A DNA stretch of 64,000 nucleotides from Rhodospirillales bacterium URHD0017 (GTDB taxonomy: Bacteria; Pseudomonadota; Alphaproteobacteria; Reyranellales; Reyranellaceae). Shown one piece after another: positions 34,989-45,598 of the stretch. The stretch covers positions 354,821 to 418,820 of the forward strand of contig FODP01000006.1 of assembly GCA_900110395.1 (NCBI GenBank), read 5' to 3'. Both the position numbers and the translations under genes were made by a program. The notes under the pieces are model-generated. The model was not told the origin of the DNA. It did no database searches and worked only from the letters and a program-made list of their open reading frames with translations. Every line of letters begins with the position of its first letter. The first letter of the stretch is position 1.

Positions 34989-37900
34989 GTTCGCGCCGCC
35001 GTCCATTCGCGCATCCGCTGGAACACCACGTACAGCATCGGGATGACGAAGATGCCGAACACGGCGGCCGCCAGCATGCCGCCGAACACGGGGCTGCCCA
35101 CGGCGCGACGGCTGGCGGCGCCGGCGCCTTCGGCGATCACCAGGGGCAGCAGGCCGAGGATGAAGGCGAAGCTGGTCATGATCACCGGCCGGAAACGCAG
35201 CCGCGCGCCCTCGACCGCCGAGTCGAGGATCTCGCGGCCGTGCCGCCGCTGCTCGACGGCGAACTCGACGATCAGGATGCCGTTCTTGGCGGCGAGCGCC
35301 ACCAGCACCACCAGGCCGATCTGGGCGTAGACGTCGAAGGCGAGCCCCAGCCACCACACGAAGACGATGGCGCCCAGCACGCCGACGGTGACCGACAGCA
35401 GCACCGGCAGCGGGATGTTCCAGCTCTCGTAGAGGGCCACCAGGAAGAGATAGGCGAACAGGATGGCGAGCCCCAGCACGGTGCCGGTCTGGCCGGCCGC
35501 CGTCTTCTCCTGCAGCGCCGTTCCCGTCCATTCGAAGCCGTAGCCCGACGGCAGCGTCGTCGCCGACAGGCGCTCCATGGCGGCGAGCGCCTGGCCCGAG
35601 CTGAAGCCGGGCTTCGGCGCGCCGTTGATGATGGCGGCGCGGAAACCGTTGTAGCGGATCACGACCTGCGGCCCGAGCACCAGCTTGGCCGTGGCCAGCG
35701 AGCGCACCGGCACCATGGCGCCGGCCGCGTTGCGGACATAGACGCGGTAGATGTCGTCGATGGTATCGCGGAAGCGACCCTCCGATTCGATGTTCACCTG
35801 CCAGGTGCGGCCGAACAGGTTGAAGTCGTTGACGTAGTAGCCGCCGAGGCTCGCCTGCAGGGCGGTGAACACGTCGCTCACCTTGACGCCCAGCACCTGC
35901 GCCTTGTCGCGATCGATGTCGAGAAAGACCTGCGGGGTGTCGGCCGCGAAGGTGGTGAACACGCCGGCGAGCTCGGGCTGCTGGTTGGCCGCCACGATCA
36001 TGGCGCGCGTCACGGCCGCGAGGTCGGTCGGCGACTGGCCCTGCAGGGCCTGCAGCACGTACTGGAAGCCGCCCGTGCTGCCCAGCCCGAGGATCGGCGG
36101 CAGGTTGAACGGGAAGGCGATGGCGCCCTGGATCGCGCCGAGCTTGGGGCGCAGGCCGGCGATGATGGCGTCGACCGACTGGCTTTGGTCGGTTCGCTGC
36201 TCGTAGGGTTTCAGGCGCACGACAAAGAAGGCGCTGTTGGACGATACGACGTAGTCGATGAAGTTCAATCCGACGACCGAGACGACGCCCTGGACACCGG
36301 GGATCGGCCGGATCATGTCCTCGACCTGCTTGACCAGGTCGGCGGTGCGGTTGAGCGAGGCGCCCTCGGGGAGCCGCATGGCGACAAAGAACGCGCCCTG
36401 GTCCTCGGGAGGCAGGAAGCCCTGCGGCGCGATCCTGAACACGCCAAAGGCCGCGGCGCCACACACCGCGACCGCAACGAGGCCGAAGATCGCCAGCCGC
36501 ACCAGGCGGCGCACGATCGAGACATAGCCGTCACGCACCCAGTCGATGGCGCCGAGGACCCGCTGCATGCCTCTTTGCAGCAGTCCGCGCCGCTGATGGT
36601 CGCCGCGCTTCAGCAGCACCGAGCACAGCGCCGGGCTCAAGGTGAGCGCATTGAGCGCCGAGATCAGCATGGCGACCGACACCGGTACGGCGAACTGGCG
36701 GAACAGCTGGCCGCTGACGCCGGGGATGAAGGCGACCGGCACGAACACGGAGAGCAGCACCAGGGTGATGGCGATGATCGGCGCGGTGATCTCGCCCATC
36801 GCCTTCTTGGTCGCCTCGGCAATGGTGAGGTCGGGATTCTCCTCGATCACGCGCTCGACGTTCTCGATGACCACGATGGCGTCGTCGACCACGATGCCGA
36901 TGGCCAGCACCAGGGCGAGCAGCGAGACGGTGTTGGCCGAGTAGCCGATCAGCAGCATGACCGCGAAGGTGCCGATGATCGACACCGGCACGGCGACCAG
37001 CGGGATGAGCGTGGTGCGCAGCTTGCCGAGAAACAGGAAGACGACGATCGCCACCAGCACGAAGGCGATGACCAGTGTGCGAACGACCTCCTCGATGGTC
37101 GAAGTGACGAACACCGTGGAATCCCAGAACACCTCGTAGGCAAGATCGTCGGGGAAGCGCTGCTTCAGGTCGTCCATGACCGTGCGGACATGCGCGGCGA
37201 CGTCGACGGCGTTGGCGCCGGGCGCCTGGAAGATGCCGATCGCCGCCGCCGAGGCGCCGTTGAAGCGGCTATAACGTTCCTGGCTCTTGGCGCCGAGATC
37301 GGCGCGGGCGACGTCCTTTACGCGCACGACCGAACCGTCGGGATTGGCGCGGACCACGATGTTGTCGAACTGATCGGGCCTGGTCAGCCGGCCCTGGGTC
37401 TTGATGGTGAGCTGGTACTGCTGGTTGGTCGGCGCCGGCGCCGCGCCGATGCGGCCGAGTGCGGCCTGGATGTTCTGGCTCTGGACGGCGGCGACGACGT
37501 CGGTCGGCGTGAGGCTGAGGGCAGTCAGCTTATCGGTGTCGAGCCACAGCCGCAGCGAATAGTCGAGCGCACCGAACAGGCTCGCCTGGCCGACGCCGCG
37601 CACCTTCGCCAGCTGGTCGACCACGTTGATGGTGGCATAGTTGTTGAGATAGAGCGCATCGTAGGTGTTCTTGGGCGAGTAGACGGTGATGACCTGCAGC
37701 AGCGCCGCCGACTTCTTGCGGATGACCAGGCCCTGGCGCTGCACCTCCTGCGGCAGGAGCGGCGTGGCGAGCTGGGCGCGGTTCTGGACGTTCACCGTGT
37801 TGATGTCGGGATCGGTGCCGAGCGCGAAGGTGACGGTGAGCGAGTAGCTGCCGTCGGCAGCGCTGGCCGACTGGTAGTAGAGCGCGTTGTCGACGCCCAC

Positions 37901-38110
37901 GATCTGCTGCTCGATGGGCTGCGCCACCGTGGTCTCGACCACCTCGGCATCGGCGCCGGGATAGGTGGCGGTGAGTGTGACCTGCGGCGGCACGATCTCG
38001 GGGAACTGCGCCACCGGGATCTGGAAGATCGCGATCAGGCCGGCGAGGGTGATGACGATCGAGACGACGAAGGCAAGCCGCGGGCGGTCGATGAAGATGC
38101 CGGAGATCAT
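34922..38110 (-). CDS. RND multidrug efflux transporter (HAE1/MexF-type)
   Basis: A 1062-residue inner-membrane proton antiporter with the RND layout: a membrane segment at the N-terminus ([15 protein letters not shown]), two large periplasmic loops, and the membrane acidic residues in the [16 protein letters not shown] stretch of TM4. It begins [14 protein letters not shown], typical of the family. It pumps drugs or solvents together with the adaptor encoded upstream. No outer-membrane channel gene is present in the window, so one must be supplied from elsewhere. Confidence 0.92.
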   Translation of the reverse strand: MISGIFIDRPRLAFVVSIVITLAGLIAIFQIPVAQFPEIVPPQVTLTATYPGADAEVVETTVAQPIEQQIVGVDNALYYQSASAADGSYSLTVTFALGTDPDINTVNVQNRAQLATPLLPQEVQRQGLVIRKKSAALLQVITVYSPKNTYDALYLNNYATINVVDQLAKVRGVGQASLFGALDYSLRLWLDTDKLTALSLTPTDVVAAVQSQNIQAALGRIGAAPAPTNQQYQLTIKTQGRLTRPDQFDNIVVRANPDGSVVRVKDVARADLGAKSQERYSRFNGASAAAIGIFQAPGANAVDVAAHVRTVMDDLKQRFPDDLAYEVFWDSTVFVTSTIEEVVRTLVIAFVLVAIVVFLFLGKLRTTLIPLVAVPVSIIGTFAVMLLIGYSANTVSLLALVLAIGIVVDDAIVVIENVERVIEENPDLTIAEATKKAMGEITAPIIAITLVLLSVFVPVAFIPGVSGQLFRQFAVPVSVAMLISALNALTLSPALCSVLLKRGDHQRRGLLQRGMQRVLGAIDWVRDGYVSIVRRLVRLAIFGLVAVAVCGAAAFGVFRIAPQGFLPPEDQGAFFVAMRLPEGASLNRTADLVKQVEDMIRPIPGVQGVVSVVGLNFIDYVVSSNSAFFVVRLKPYEQRTDQSQSVDAIIAGLRPKLGAIQGAIAFPFNLPPILGLGSTGGFQYVLQALQGQSPTDLAAVTRAMIVAANQQPELAGVFTTFAADTPQVFLDIDRDKAQVLGVKVSDVFTALQASLGGYYVNDFNLFGRTWQVNIESEGRFRDTIDDIYRVYVRNAAGAMVPVRSLATAKLVLGPQVVIRYNGFRAAIINGAPKPGFSSGQALAAMERLSATTLPSGYGFEWTGTALQEKTAAGQTGTVLGLAILFAYLFLVALYESWNIPLPVLLSVTVGVLGAIVFVWWLGLAFDVYAQIGLVVLVALAAKNGILIVEFAVEQRRHGREILDSAVEGARLRFRPVIMTSFAFILGLLPLVIAEGAGAASRRAVGSPVFGGMLAAAVFGIFVIPMLYVVFQRMREWTAARTQDAASRDSSAASSPAGRTSAD

Positions 38111-38150
38111 GGCGCGACCGCCTTCGACTGGTACATCTTCAACTCGTGTT

Positions 38151-38312
38151 CCTCTCCCCCGCTAGGGGGAGAGGCTAGGTGAGGGGGAATCGACGTGCGT
38201 TTTCCCCCCCCCCCCCCCCCCCCCCCCCCCCGGGGGGGGGGGGGGGGGGGGGGGGGGGGAAATCGACGTGCGTTGCCCCCTCACCCAACCTCTCCCCCTA
38301 GCGGGGGAGAGG
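38151..38312. repeat. CTCTCCCCC-type palindromic repeat interrupted by a C/G homopolymer pair
   Basis: The arms 38151-38187 and 38276-38312 are near-exact inverted copies (CCTCTCCCCCGCTAGGGGG and its partner), each with its own inner palindrome. A second copy lies at 58429-58519 and has a normal 19-base loop. Here the loop contains a direct repeat and the homopolymer tract. It separates the adaptor gene from the RND gene. Confidence 0.8.
38204..38259. other. 28 C followed by 28 G, flanked by a 14-base direct repeat
   Basis: Exactly 28 C (38204-38231) are followed by 28 G (38232-38259). AATCGACGTGCGTT is present on both sides (38188-38201 and 38261-38274). No known biological element has this form, and it sits in the loop of a palindrome, so an assembly or polishing artefact is the simplest reading. 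Confidence 0.85.
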
Positions 38313-38348
38313 AGCTTGAGGTGACTAACCATCAAGGCCGACGTCGCC

Positions 38349-39527
38349 CTAACCACCCGACGACGCCTGCAGGATCGTTTCCTGCACGACCTGCCCCGGC
38401 CGCACTTTCTGGATGCCGTCGACGATGACCTTGTCGCCTTCCTTCACGCCCGACGTCACGACGACGTCCGTGCCAAGCTGCGGCCCGGTCTGCACGCGCC
38501 GCTGTTCGACCTTGTGCTGGTCGTTGACCACCAGCACGTAGTAGCCGGACTGGTCGACCTGCAGCGCCGCCTGCGGCACGACGAGCCGCGGCGCTTCCTG
38601 GCGCTCGCGGATGATGGCCGTCACGAACTGGCCGTCGGTCAGGGTGCGCTCGGGATTGGGAATGGTCGCGCGCATGATCAGCGTGTCGGTCTGCGGGTCG
38701 ACCTGCGGATCGGTGAGGTTCCACACGCCTGGATGCGGATATTCCTGGCCACTGGGCAGCCGGACGCGGATGTCGATCTTGGCAATGCCGCCGCCGCCGT
38801 CCTTGCGCCGCGCCTCGCGAATCGCGTCGAGATCGCGCACGCTCACCGGAAAGAGGACGTAGATCGGGTCCTGGCTGACGATGGTCGCCAGAACGCCGGT
38901 CGCCGGATTGACGAGATTGCCGACCGTATGGCTCGTCCGCCCGATGCGCCCGTCGATCGGCGCGCGGATGTCGGTGTAGTCGAGGTTGACCTCGGCCTGC
39001 GTCAGCGCGGCCTTCAACTGCATCAACCTGCCGGTAGCGGTGTCGAGCGCTGCCTTGTTCTGGTCGACCTGGCTCTGCGGACTGAACTGGCGCTTCGACA
39101 GATCGAGCGCCCGGTCATATTCGAGCTTGGCGCGGGTCAGCTCGGCTTCGGCAACGACGATATTGGCCTTGGCCTGATCGACAGCGGCCTGAAACTGCAC
39201 CTTCTCGATCTGGTAAAGCAGATCGCCCGCCTTCACGTCCTGGCCTTCCTTGAACAGCACCTTCTGCAGGAAGCCCTCGACGCGGGCGCGAATTTCGACC
39301 TTGTCGGTGGCCTTGATGCGACCGACGAACTCGAACGACTCGCTGACGCCTTTCATGGTCGCCAGCCGCACGCCGACCGCCGGGGCCGGTGGCTGCGCCG
39401 CAGCGGCCGGTGGCGGCTTGGCGGCATGGCCGAAGAACAGCCAACCCGCGCCGGCCGCGAGCGCCAGCGCGACCAGCGCCGCGCCGGCGATCCATCGCGA
39501 TTTCGAGACAGAGCCGGATATCGCCAT
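38349..39527 (-). CDS. RND efflux periplasmic adaptor (membrane fusion protein)
   Basis: A 392-residue MexE/AcrA-like adaptor. An N-terminal membrane anchor (residues about 13-32) is followed by the split lipoyl domain (VEIRARVEGFLQKVLFKEG and later YTDIRAPIDGRIG), a helical hairpin between them, and the beta-barrel and membrane-proximal domains. No lipobox cysteine is seen, so it is anchored by the membrane segment. It links the RND pump encoded downstream to an outer-membrane channel. The two genes are separated by the repeat at 38151-38312. Confidence 0.9.
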   Translation of the reverse strand: MAISGSVSKSRWIAGAALVALALAAGAGWLFFGHAAKPPPAAAAQPPAPAVGVRLATMKGVSESFEFVGRIKATDKVEIRARVEGFLQKVLFKEGQDVKAGDLLYQIEKVQFQAAVDQAKANIVVAEAELTRAKLEYDRALDLSKRQFSPQSQVDQNKAALDTATGRLMQLKAALTQAEVNLDYTDIRAPIDGRIGRTSHTVGNLVNPATGVLATIVSQDPIYVLFPVSVRDLDAIREARRKDGGGGIAKIDIRVRLPSGQEYPHPGVWNLTDPQVDPQTDTLIMRATIPNPERTLTDGQFVTAIIRERQEAPRLVVPQAALQVDQSGYYVLVVNDQHKVEQRRVQTGPQLGTDVVVTSGVKEGDKVIVDGIQKVRPGQVVQETILQASSGG

Positions 39528-39727
39528 GGCAAGCCCTCATGACCGTTCGGCCGCGACGCCTGGGGCGCGCGACTGACGCCCCGCTTGGGCCACGATCATG
39601 CAACCCGACAGTGCGCGAAAGCGAGATATTTTCGCCCACCTGATACCAACGTTGCAGTGGCCAGCCTTGCGCAAACCGCCTTCCTTCCGGGCATGGCGGA
39701 TGCTGTTATCCGCCCCGGGAGGAACCA

Positions 39728-41122
39728 ATGGCCAAGACCCTGTTCGACAAGATCTGGGACAGCCACGTCATCACCGATCTCGGCAACGGCTTCGTGCTGC
39801 TGCACATCGACCGCCTGCTGCTGCATGATCTGTCGGGCGCGCGGGCCCTGCGCGACGTCGTGGACAAGGGCTACACGCCGGCCCAGCCGCGGCTGATCTA
39901 CGCCACGCCGGATCACGCGATCTCGACCATGCCCGGCCGCACCGAGGAGACCTTCCCGCCCGGCGCGCCGCTGTTGAAGGGCCTGCGCGAGAACACCAGG
40001 AAATTCGGTATCCACCTGTTCGACATCGGCAAGGACGGCAACGGCATCGTCCATATCGTCGGCCCCGAGCAGGGACTGACCCTGCCCGGCACGACGCTGG
40101 TGTGCGGCGACAGCCATACCTGCACCCATGGCGGCATGGGCTCGCTCGCCTTCGGCATCGGCTCGTCGGAACTGGAGCACGTGCTGGCGACACAGACCAT
40201 GGTGCAGCGCAAGCCCAAGCGCCTGCGTGTGCAGTTCGAGGGCAAGCTGCCCGAGGGCGTGACCGCCAAGGACATGATCCTGCACCTGATCGGCGATCTC
40301 GGCACGGCGGCCGGCACGGGCCATGCGGTCGAGTATGCCGGTTCGGCCGTCCGCGGCCTCACCGTCGAAGGTCGGCTCACGCTCTGCAATCTCTCGATCG
40401 AGATGGGCGCGCGCACCGGCATGGTGGCGCCCGACGACACCACCTTCGAGTTCCTGGCCGGCCGCGACTTCTCGCCCAAGGGCGCGATGTGGGACCGCGC
40501 CGTCGCGCACTGGCGCACCCTGCCGTCCGATCCCGACGCCGACTTCGACCGCGAGCACACGATCGACATGGCCAGGGTGGCGCCGCAGATCACCTGGGGC
40601 ACCAGCCCCGAGCATGTGATCGCCGTCGACTGCGCGATCCCCGATCCCGACAAGGGGCCGGAGGAAAAGCGCGCGGCCTGGACGGCGGCGCTGCAGTACC
40701 AGGGGCTCGAACCGGGCAAGCCGATCGAGGGCACCAAGGTCGACTGGGTGTTCATCGGTTCGTGCACCAACAGCCGCATCTCCGACCTGCGCGCTGCCGC
40801 CGCCATCGCCAAGGGGCGGCACAAGGCGCCGCACGTGAACGCCTGGATCGTGCCGGGCTCGGAGCGCGTGAAGCGCGAGGCCGAAGCCGAGGGGCTCGAC
40901 CGCATCTTCAAGGACGCCGGCTTCGAATGGCGCGAGCCCGGCTGCTCGATGTGCATCGCCTCCAACGGCGAGCGCGTGCCGCCGGGGCAGCGCAGCGTGT
41001 CGACGTCCAACCGCAACTTCGTCGGCCGGCAAGGGCCCGGCGCGCGGACCCATCTCGCCAGCCCGGCGATGGCCGCGGCGGCGGCGATCAAGGGCGCGAT
41101 TGCCGACGTGAGGAAGCTCTGA
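39728..41122 (+). CDS. leuC: 3-isopropylmalate dehydratase large subunit
   Basis: A 464-residue aconitase-family protein with the 4Fe-4S cysteines in GSCTNSR and PGCSMC, plus VCGDSHTCTHGGMGSLAFGIGSSE. It isomerises 2-isopropylmalate to 3-isopropylmalate in leucine synthesis together with LeuD. GGGAGGAACC precedes the ATG. No other leucine gene is nearby and a DMT exporter follows, so a role with a related substrate such as citramalate is possible. The family assignment is secure, the exact pathway less so. Confidence 0.88.
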   Translation: MAKTLFDKIWDSHVITDLGNGFVLLHIDRLLLHDLSGARALRDVVDKGYTPAQPRLIYATPDHAISTMPGRTEETFPPGAPLLKGLRENTRKFGIHLFDIGKDGNGIVHIVGPEQGLTLPGTTLVCGDSHTCTHGGMGSLAFGIGSSELEHVLATQTMVQRKPKRLRVQFEGKLPEGVTAKDMILHLIGDLGTAAGTGHAVEYAGSAVRGLTVEGRLTLCNLSIEMGARTGMVAPDDTTFEFLAGRDFSPKGAMWDRAVAHWRTLPSDPDADFDREHTIDMARVAPQITWGTSPEHVIAVDCAIPDPDKGPEEKRAAWTAALQYQGLEPGKPIEGTKVDWVFIGSCTNSRISDLRAAAAIAKGRHKAPHVNAWIVPGSERVKREAEAEGLDRIFKDAGFEWREPGCSMCIASNGERVPPGQRSVSTSNRNFVGRQGPGARTHLASPAMAAAAAIKGAIADVRKL

Positions 41123-41739
41123 TGGAAAAGTTCACCAAGGTCACCGGCGTCGCCGCACCCCTGATGCGCCAGAACGTCGACACCGACCTCGTCATCCGCA
41201 TCGAGCGGCTGGTCAACAATACCGGCCGGCAGGGGCTTGGCCCCTACTGCTTCGAGCAGATCCGCTTCAAGCCGGACGGCAGCGAAAACCCCGACTGCGT
41301 GTTCAACCAGGAGCCCTATCGCGGCGCGCCCATCATCCTGTCGAAGGAGAATTTCGGCTGCGGCTCGAGCCGCGAGGGCGCGGTGTGGGCGCTGGCCGGC
41401 ATGGGCGTGAAGGCGGTGATCGCCCCGTCCTACGGCGACATCTTCTACAGCAACTGCTTCCAGAACGGCGTGCTGCCGGTGGCGCTGCCGATCGAGGAGG
41501 TCGAGCAGCTGGCCGACGAGATGCGCGCCTCGCCGGGCAATGCCCGCGTCACCGTCGACCTCGAGAACTGTCAGGTCGTGTCGCCGACCGGCCGCGTCAT
41601 CCCCTTCAAGGTCGACGCCCGCCGCCAGCACGCCCTGCTGAACGGACTGGACGACATCGCCCAGACCATGACGCACAAGAAGGAAGTGGAGGCCTGGCAG
41701 GCTACCGACAAGAACGCCCGGCCATGGGTATGGCTGTGA
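41122..41739 (+). CDS. leuD: 3-isopropylmalate dehydratase small subunit
   Basis: A 205-residue swivelling-domain partner of LeuC (MRQNVDTDLVIR, ENFGCGSSREGAVWAL, YGDIFYSNCFQNGVLPV). The ATG shares one base with the leuC stop (TGATG), giving coupled synthesis of the two subunits. Confidence 0.9.
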   Translation: MEKFTKVTGVAAPLMRQNVDTDLVIRIERLVNNTGRQGLGPYCFEQIRFKPDGSENPDCVFNQEPYRGAPIILSKENFGCGSSREGAVWALAGMGVKAVIAPSYGDIFYSNCFQNGVLPVALPIEEVEQLADEMRASPGNARVTVDLENCQVVSPTGRVIPFKVDARRQHALLNGLDDIAQTMTHKKEVEAWQATDKNARPWVWL

Positions 41740-41743
41740 TCGC

Positions 41744-42607
41744 TTGAAGCCACTGCACGCGCTGGGCGCGGCGCTGATCGTGGTGATGTGGGGCCTGAAC
41801 TTCACGGTCATCCGGTTCGGCCTCGACGAGTTCCCGCCTTTCACCTTCGCCGCCTGGCGCTTCCTGCTGGTGGCGCTGCCGATCCTGTTCATTCCCAGGC
41901 CCAACCTTTCGTGGAGCCTGCTGGCCGGCATCGGCTGCTTCATGTTCGGCGGCCAGTTCGTCTTCCTGTTCTTCGCCATGCAGGCCGGCCTGCCGCCCGG
42001 CCTGACCTCGGTGCTGGTGCAGCTCCAGGGTCCGCTGACCGTCGTGCTGGCGGCGCTTTTCCTGCGCGAGCACGCCACCGGCCGACAATGGCTGGGGCTC
42101 GCCGTTGCCGCCATCGGCGTCCTGCTGATCGCGCGCTCGGTGGATGGTTCGGTCGGCGTCTTCGCCGTCTTCCTGGCGCTGATGTCGGCGCTCACCTGGG
42201 CCGCCGGCAACCTGTTCTTCCGCGCGGCGCGCGGCGCGTCGTTGTTCGCGGTCACGGCCTGGTCGAGCGTGGTGCCCGTCGTGCCGCTTGTCGTTGCCGC
42301 CATGCTGCTCGACGGCCCCAACGCCATGCTGGCGCCGATCATCGCGCCGACCTGGAAGGGCTGGTTCGTCCTTTTCTACACGGTCGCGCCGGTGATGTGG
42401 CTGGGCTACCTGATCTGGGGGACGCTGCTGCGCACCTATCCCGCCGCCAAGGTCGGCCCGATCTCGCTGCTCGTGCCCTGCTTCGCGCTGGTCTTCGCGT
42501 CCCTGCTGGTGGGCGAGCCGGTGGGCGGGCTGCGGCTGGCTGGCATCGTCATCGTGCTGGGCGGCGTGGCGCTTGGGCTGTTCGCCTCGATACGGCGGCT
42601 GCGATAA
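41744..42607 (+). CDS. EamA/DMT family transporter
   Basis: A 287-residue membrane protein with about ten membrane segments in two EamA repeats (residues about 5-135 and 145-285), as in amino acid or metabolite exporters of the RhaT/YdcZ kind. The start is TTG at 41744, four bases after leuD. Its position behind leuCD suggests export or exchange of a branched-chain or C4-C6 acid metabolite; this is inference. Confidence 0.83.
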   Translation: MKPLHALGAALIVVMWGLNFTVIRFGLDEFPPFTFAAWRFLLVALPILFIPRPNLSWSLLAGIGCFMFGGQFVFLFFAMQAGLPPGLTSVLVQLQGPLTVVLAALFLREHATGRQWLGLAVAAIGVLLIARSVDGSVGVFAVFLALMSALTWAAGNLFFRAARGASLFAVTAWSSVVPVVPLVVAAMLLDGPNAMLAPIIAPTWKGWFVLFYTVAPVMWLGYLIWGTLLRTYPAAKVGPISLLVPCFALVFASLLVGEPVGGLRLAGIVIVLGGVALGLFASIRRLR

Positions 42608-42678
42608 GCGCACAATCGTTCAAGACGGCGGTCACGGGCCGCCGGCAGCATGCGATCTGGCCACAAGGGAGAAGCCGC

Positions 42679-43053
42679 ATGCCTTCCGACCGCCGCGAAG
42701 TGATCAATTTTGCCAGGAAGCTCAGTCTCTTCTCGGAGCAATGGCAACCGAAGGTCGTTGCCGAATTGAACGACTATCAGTTCAAGATCGTGAAAATCGA
42801 AGGTGATTTCGTCTGGCACGATCACCCGGAAACCGACGAAGCGTTCATCGTTCTCGACGGCCAACTGCGCATCGATTTCAGGGATCGATCCGTCGTGCTG
42901 GGGCCGGGCGAGATGTTCGTCGTTCCCAAGGGCACCGAGCACAAGCCGTTCGCCGAGAAGGAGGTCAGGATGCTGCTGATCGAACCGCGCGGCACGCTCA
43001 ATACCGGCAACGAGAGCGGCGAGCGTACGGCCGAGAACGATATCTGGATCTGA
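42679..43053 (+). CDS. Small cupin protein
   Basis: A 124-residue single-domain cupin with motif 1 ([22 protein letters not shown]) and motif 2 ([10 protein letters not shown]), whose histidines and glutamate should bind a metal. GGGAGAAG lies before the ATG. It stands alone on the plus strand after the DMT gene. The function is not recognisable; many such proteins are isomerases or sugar-related binding proteins. Confidence 0.75.
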   Translation: MPSDRREVINFARKLSLFSEQWQPKVVAELNDYQFKIVKIEGDFVWHDHPETDEAFIVLDGQLRIDFRDRSVVLGPGEMFVVPKGTEHKPFAEKEVRMLLIEPRGTLNTGNESGERTAENDIWI

Positions 43054-43078
43054 TCCCCGATCTAATCCCTTGTGCCGA

Positions 43079-44002
43079 TCACCGGGACCAGCGCAGCACC
43101 AACGGATCGGTGCGCCGCGCGACCTCGATCAGGCCGGCGCGGGTTGCCGGATGCAGCGGCAGCACCGGATGCCGCGTCATCTCGGAGCGGATGACGCCGC
43201 CCTCGTGCATCAGCACCTTCGCCGCCGAAAGCCCGCATTGCCGGTTCTCGTAGTTGATCAGCGGCAGCCAGCGCTGATAGGCCGCCACGGCGGCTTCGCG
43301 GTCGCCGGCAGCGAACGGATCCATGATCTGGCGGATGCCATCGGGGTAGCCCGCGCCGGTCATCGCCCCGGTGCAGCCCGCGTCGAGGTCGGCCATCAGA
43401 GTGATGCCCTCTTCGCCGTTCCACGGCCCGGCGATCGCGTCGCCGCCTTCGGCGATCAGCGCCCGCAGCTTGTTCGCCACCTGCGCCACCTCGACCTTGA
43501 AATAGGACACGTTGGCGATCTCGCGCGCCATGCGGGCCAGGAGCGGCACCGAAAGCGGCGTCCCCGCCACCGGCGCGTCCTGGATCATGATCGGAATGCT
43601 TACCGCATCGGAGACGCGGCGGAAGAAGTCATAGATGGCTGGCTCCGAGGCCCGGATGGTGGCGCCGTGGTAGGGCGGCATCACCATGACCATGGCGGCA
43701 CCTGCCGCCTCGGCCCGGCGGCTGCGCTCGGCGCAGACCTGCGAGCCGAAATGCGTCGTCGTCACGATGACCGGTACACGGCCGGCGACATGCGCCAGCA
43801 CGCAATCCATCACCCGCTCGCGCTCGTCGTCGGTCAGCACGAACTGCTCGGACCAGTTGGCCAGGATGCACATGCCCTGCGAGCCGGCATCGATCATGAA
43901 ATCGGTGCAGCGCTTCTGGCCGTCGAGGTCGAGCTCCCCGTTGCCGTCGAACACGGTAGGCGCCACGGGAAAGACGCCGCGATAGACCGTTTTCGTTGCC
44001 AT
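43079..44002 (-). CDS. DapA-family aldolase/dehydratase
   Basis: A 307-residue class I aldolase-type barrel of the dihydrodipicolinate synthase family, with the Schiff-base lysine in VSYFKVE and the catalytic tyrosine in MPPYHG. The GTTT-type substrate loop reads NWSEQF, so it is not a housekeeping DapA. More likely it is a keto-acid aldolase or dehydratase in sugar-acid or hydroxyproline breakdown. It precedes nothing obvious and follows the M20 deacylase gene by 13 bases on the same strand, which suggests a catabolic pair. Confidence 0.8.
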   Translation of the reverse strand: MATKTVYRGVFPVAPTVFDGNGELDLDGQKRCTDFMIDAGSQGMCILANWSEQFVLTDDERERVMDCVLAHVAGRVPVIVTTTHFGSQVCAERSRRAEAAGAAMVMVMPPYHGATIRASEPAIYDFFRRVSDAVSIPIMIQDAPVAGTPLSVPLLARMAREIANVSYFKVEVAQVANKLRALIAEGGDAIAGPWNGEEGITLMADLDAGCTGAMTGAGYPDGIRQIMDPFAAGDREAAVAAYQRWLPLINYENRQCGLSAAKVLMHEGGVIRSEMTRHPVLPLHPATRAGLIEVARRTDPLVLRWSR

Positions 44003-44015
44003 GCGACCTCCCGAC

Positions 44016-45296
44016 CTACGCCGCCTGCAACCCGCACCATTCGGCGACGAACAGCGCCGTCGCCTGGGTGATCTTGCGAATCGAGTCCAGGTTCACGCGC
44101 TCGTCGAAGCCGTGGATGTCGTCGGATTGCGGCCCGTAGACCAGGGCCGGGATGCCGGCATAGAGGCCGAAGAAGCGGTTGTCGGCCGTACCGGTCGAGG
44201 TCTTGTCCTCGAGTTCGCTGCCCCACACCGTCCTGTGCGCCTCGGCCAGCACCACGCGCACCTGCTCGTGCCCCTTGAGCACGAACGGCTCGGCCTGAAA
44301 ACCTTCCCAGGCCACGGTCGGCGGGTTGTTGCCGAGGAACGGATCGTTGGCCGCGGCGGTGCGGATCACGTGCTCGATCTCCTGGCGGCACTCCTTCAGG
44401 GTCTGCGACGGCAGCACGCCGACACGCATATCGAAGGTGCACCACGACGGCACCGAGCTCGCCCAGTCGCCGCCGGCGATCTTGCCGACGTTGAAGTTCA
44501 CCGGGTGATGATGGTCATGGAAGTGGTCGTCGAGCGCCTTCTTCTCGTTCCACTTCTTCTCCAGCTCGCGCAGCTGCTGGATCAGGCGGAACGCCGATTC
44601 GATGGCGTTCGAGCCGGCATCGGCCTTGTAGACGTGCACGGGATGGCCGGTGACCTTGACCTGGAACCACATGACGCCGACCTGCGCCACGGTGAGTACG
44701 CCCGATGACGGCTCGGGGATCAGCGCGGCATCGGCGCGATAGCCGCGCTGCAGGCAGGCGAGCGCGCCGTTGCCGGTGCACTCCTCCTCAACCACCGACT
44801 GCTGATAGACGTCGGCCGCCGGCTGATAGCCCAGAGCGCGCAGGGCACGCAACGCGAACACGTTCAGGATCAGGCCGGCCTTCATGTCGCCGGCGCCGCG
44901 GCCGTACATCCAGCCGTCCTTGACGGCGGGCTCGAACGGCGGGCGGCTCCACATGTCGTGCGGCCCCTCGGGCACGACGTCGATATGGCCGTTCAGGATC
45001 AGCGAGCGTCCCTTGGGACTGTTGGGCCGCCAGGCGCCGACGACGTTCCAGGCGTCGTCGTAATCCTGGCTGTGCGGCGAGTAGCCCGGCAGATGCTTCA
45101 GATCGTCGATCTTGATCTGCCAGCGATCGACCGAGAGACGATCTTCCTTGAACAGGCGGGCCATCATGTCCTGCGCCGGCGCCTCGCGGAATCGCGTCGA
45201 CGGAATCTTCACCAAGTCGGCCAGCACCTTGGTCTGGTCGTCGAACTGGCGATCGACCTCGGTCATGATCCTGGTTTTCAGCGATGTTTCGAGCAT
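44016..45296 (-). CDS. M20 family deacylase (ArgE/DapE type)
   Basis: A 426-residue cytoplasmic metallopeptidase with the family metal-site motifs LNGHIDVVP, GRGAGDMKAG, EEECTGNGAL and a C-terminal IHGFDERV. It removes acyl or amino-acid groups from N-acylated amino acids or small peptides. The start is ATG at 45296. It runs into the DapA-like gene. The substrate is not predictable beyond an N-acyl amino acid. Confidence 0.85.
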   Translation of the reverse strand: MLETSLKTRIMTEVDRQFDDQTKVLADLVKIPSTRFREAPAQDMMARLFKEDRLSVDRWQIKIDDLKHLPGYSPHSQDYDDAWNVVGAWRPNSPKGRSLILNGHIDVVPEGPHDMWSRPPFEPAVKDGWMYGRGAGDMKAGLILNVFALRALRALGYQPAADVYQQSVVEEECTGNGALACLQRGYRADAALIPEPSSGVLTVAQVGVMWFQVKVTGHPVHVYKADAGSNAIESAFRLIQQLRELEKKWNEKKALDDHFHDHHHPVNFNVGKIAGGDWASSVPSWCTFDMRVGVLPSQTLKECRQEIEHVIRTAAANDPFLGNNPPTVAWEGFQAEPFVLKGHEQVRVVLAEAHRTVWGSELEDKTSTGTADNRFFGLYAGIPALVYGPQSDDIHGFDERVNLDSIRKITQATALFVAEWCGLQAA

Positions 45297-45394
45297 GCGC
45301 GGACTTTGGCGCAGCCTCTTTCCGGCGTCTATAGTCGCTGCGAAGCAAACGAAATGCATCCGGGCAGGCGCGTCGCCCGGGAATCAGGAGAACC

Positions 45395-45598
45395 ATGCCG
45401 TTCGTGAACATTCGCCTCGTCGAAGGCCGTTCGCAGGATCAGAAGAATGAGATCTCGACGCGTATTGTCGATGCAATCAGCGAAGTGTTGCAGCTGCCGA
45501 AGGACGACATCTGGGTCGTCTTTGAGGACGTGTCGGCCGGCGACTGGTACGTCGGCAGCACGACCGTCGCGGCGCTTCGCGAGAAAGCACAGAAATAA
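45395..45598 (+). CDS. 4-oxalocrotonate tautomerase family protein
   Basis: A 67-residue protein with the catalytic Pro-1 (MPFVNIRLVEGRS) and the compact beta-alpha-beta pattern of this family. After removal of Met it should act as a keto-enol tautomerase, forming hexamers. It lies alone between the M20 gene and a gene-free region. Confidence 0.85.
   Translation: MPFVNIRLVEGRSQDQKNEISTRIVDAISEVLQLPKDDIWVVFEDVSAGDWYVGSTTVAALREKAQK

Noticed and set aside
35240..38182. Plus-strand open frame of about 980 codons opposite the RND pump
   Set aside because: Translation is a mirror of GC-rich codons (HDD, GDE, RRR runs) and the minus strand encodes an unmistakable RND transporter.
38195..38428. Possible poly-Pro/poly-Gly protein across the C/G homopolymer
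   Set aside because: Arises only from the homopolymer tract, which is probably an artefact.
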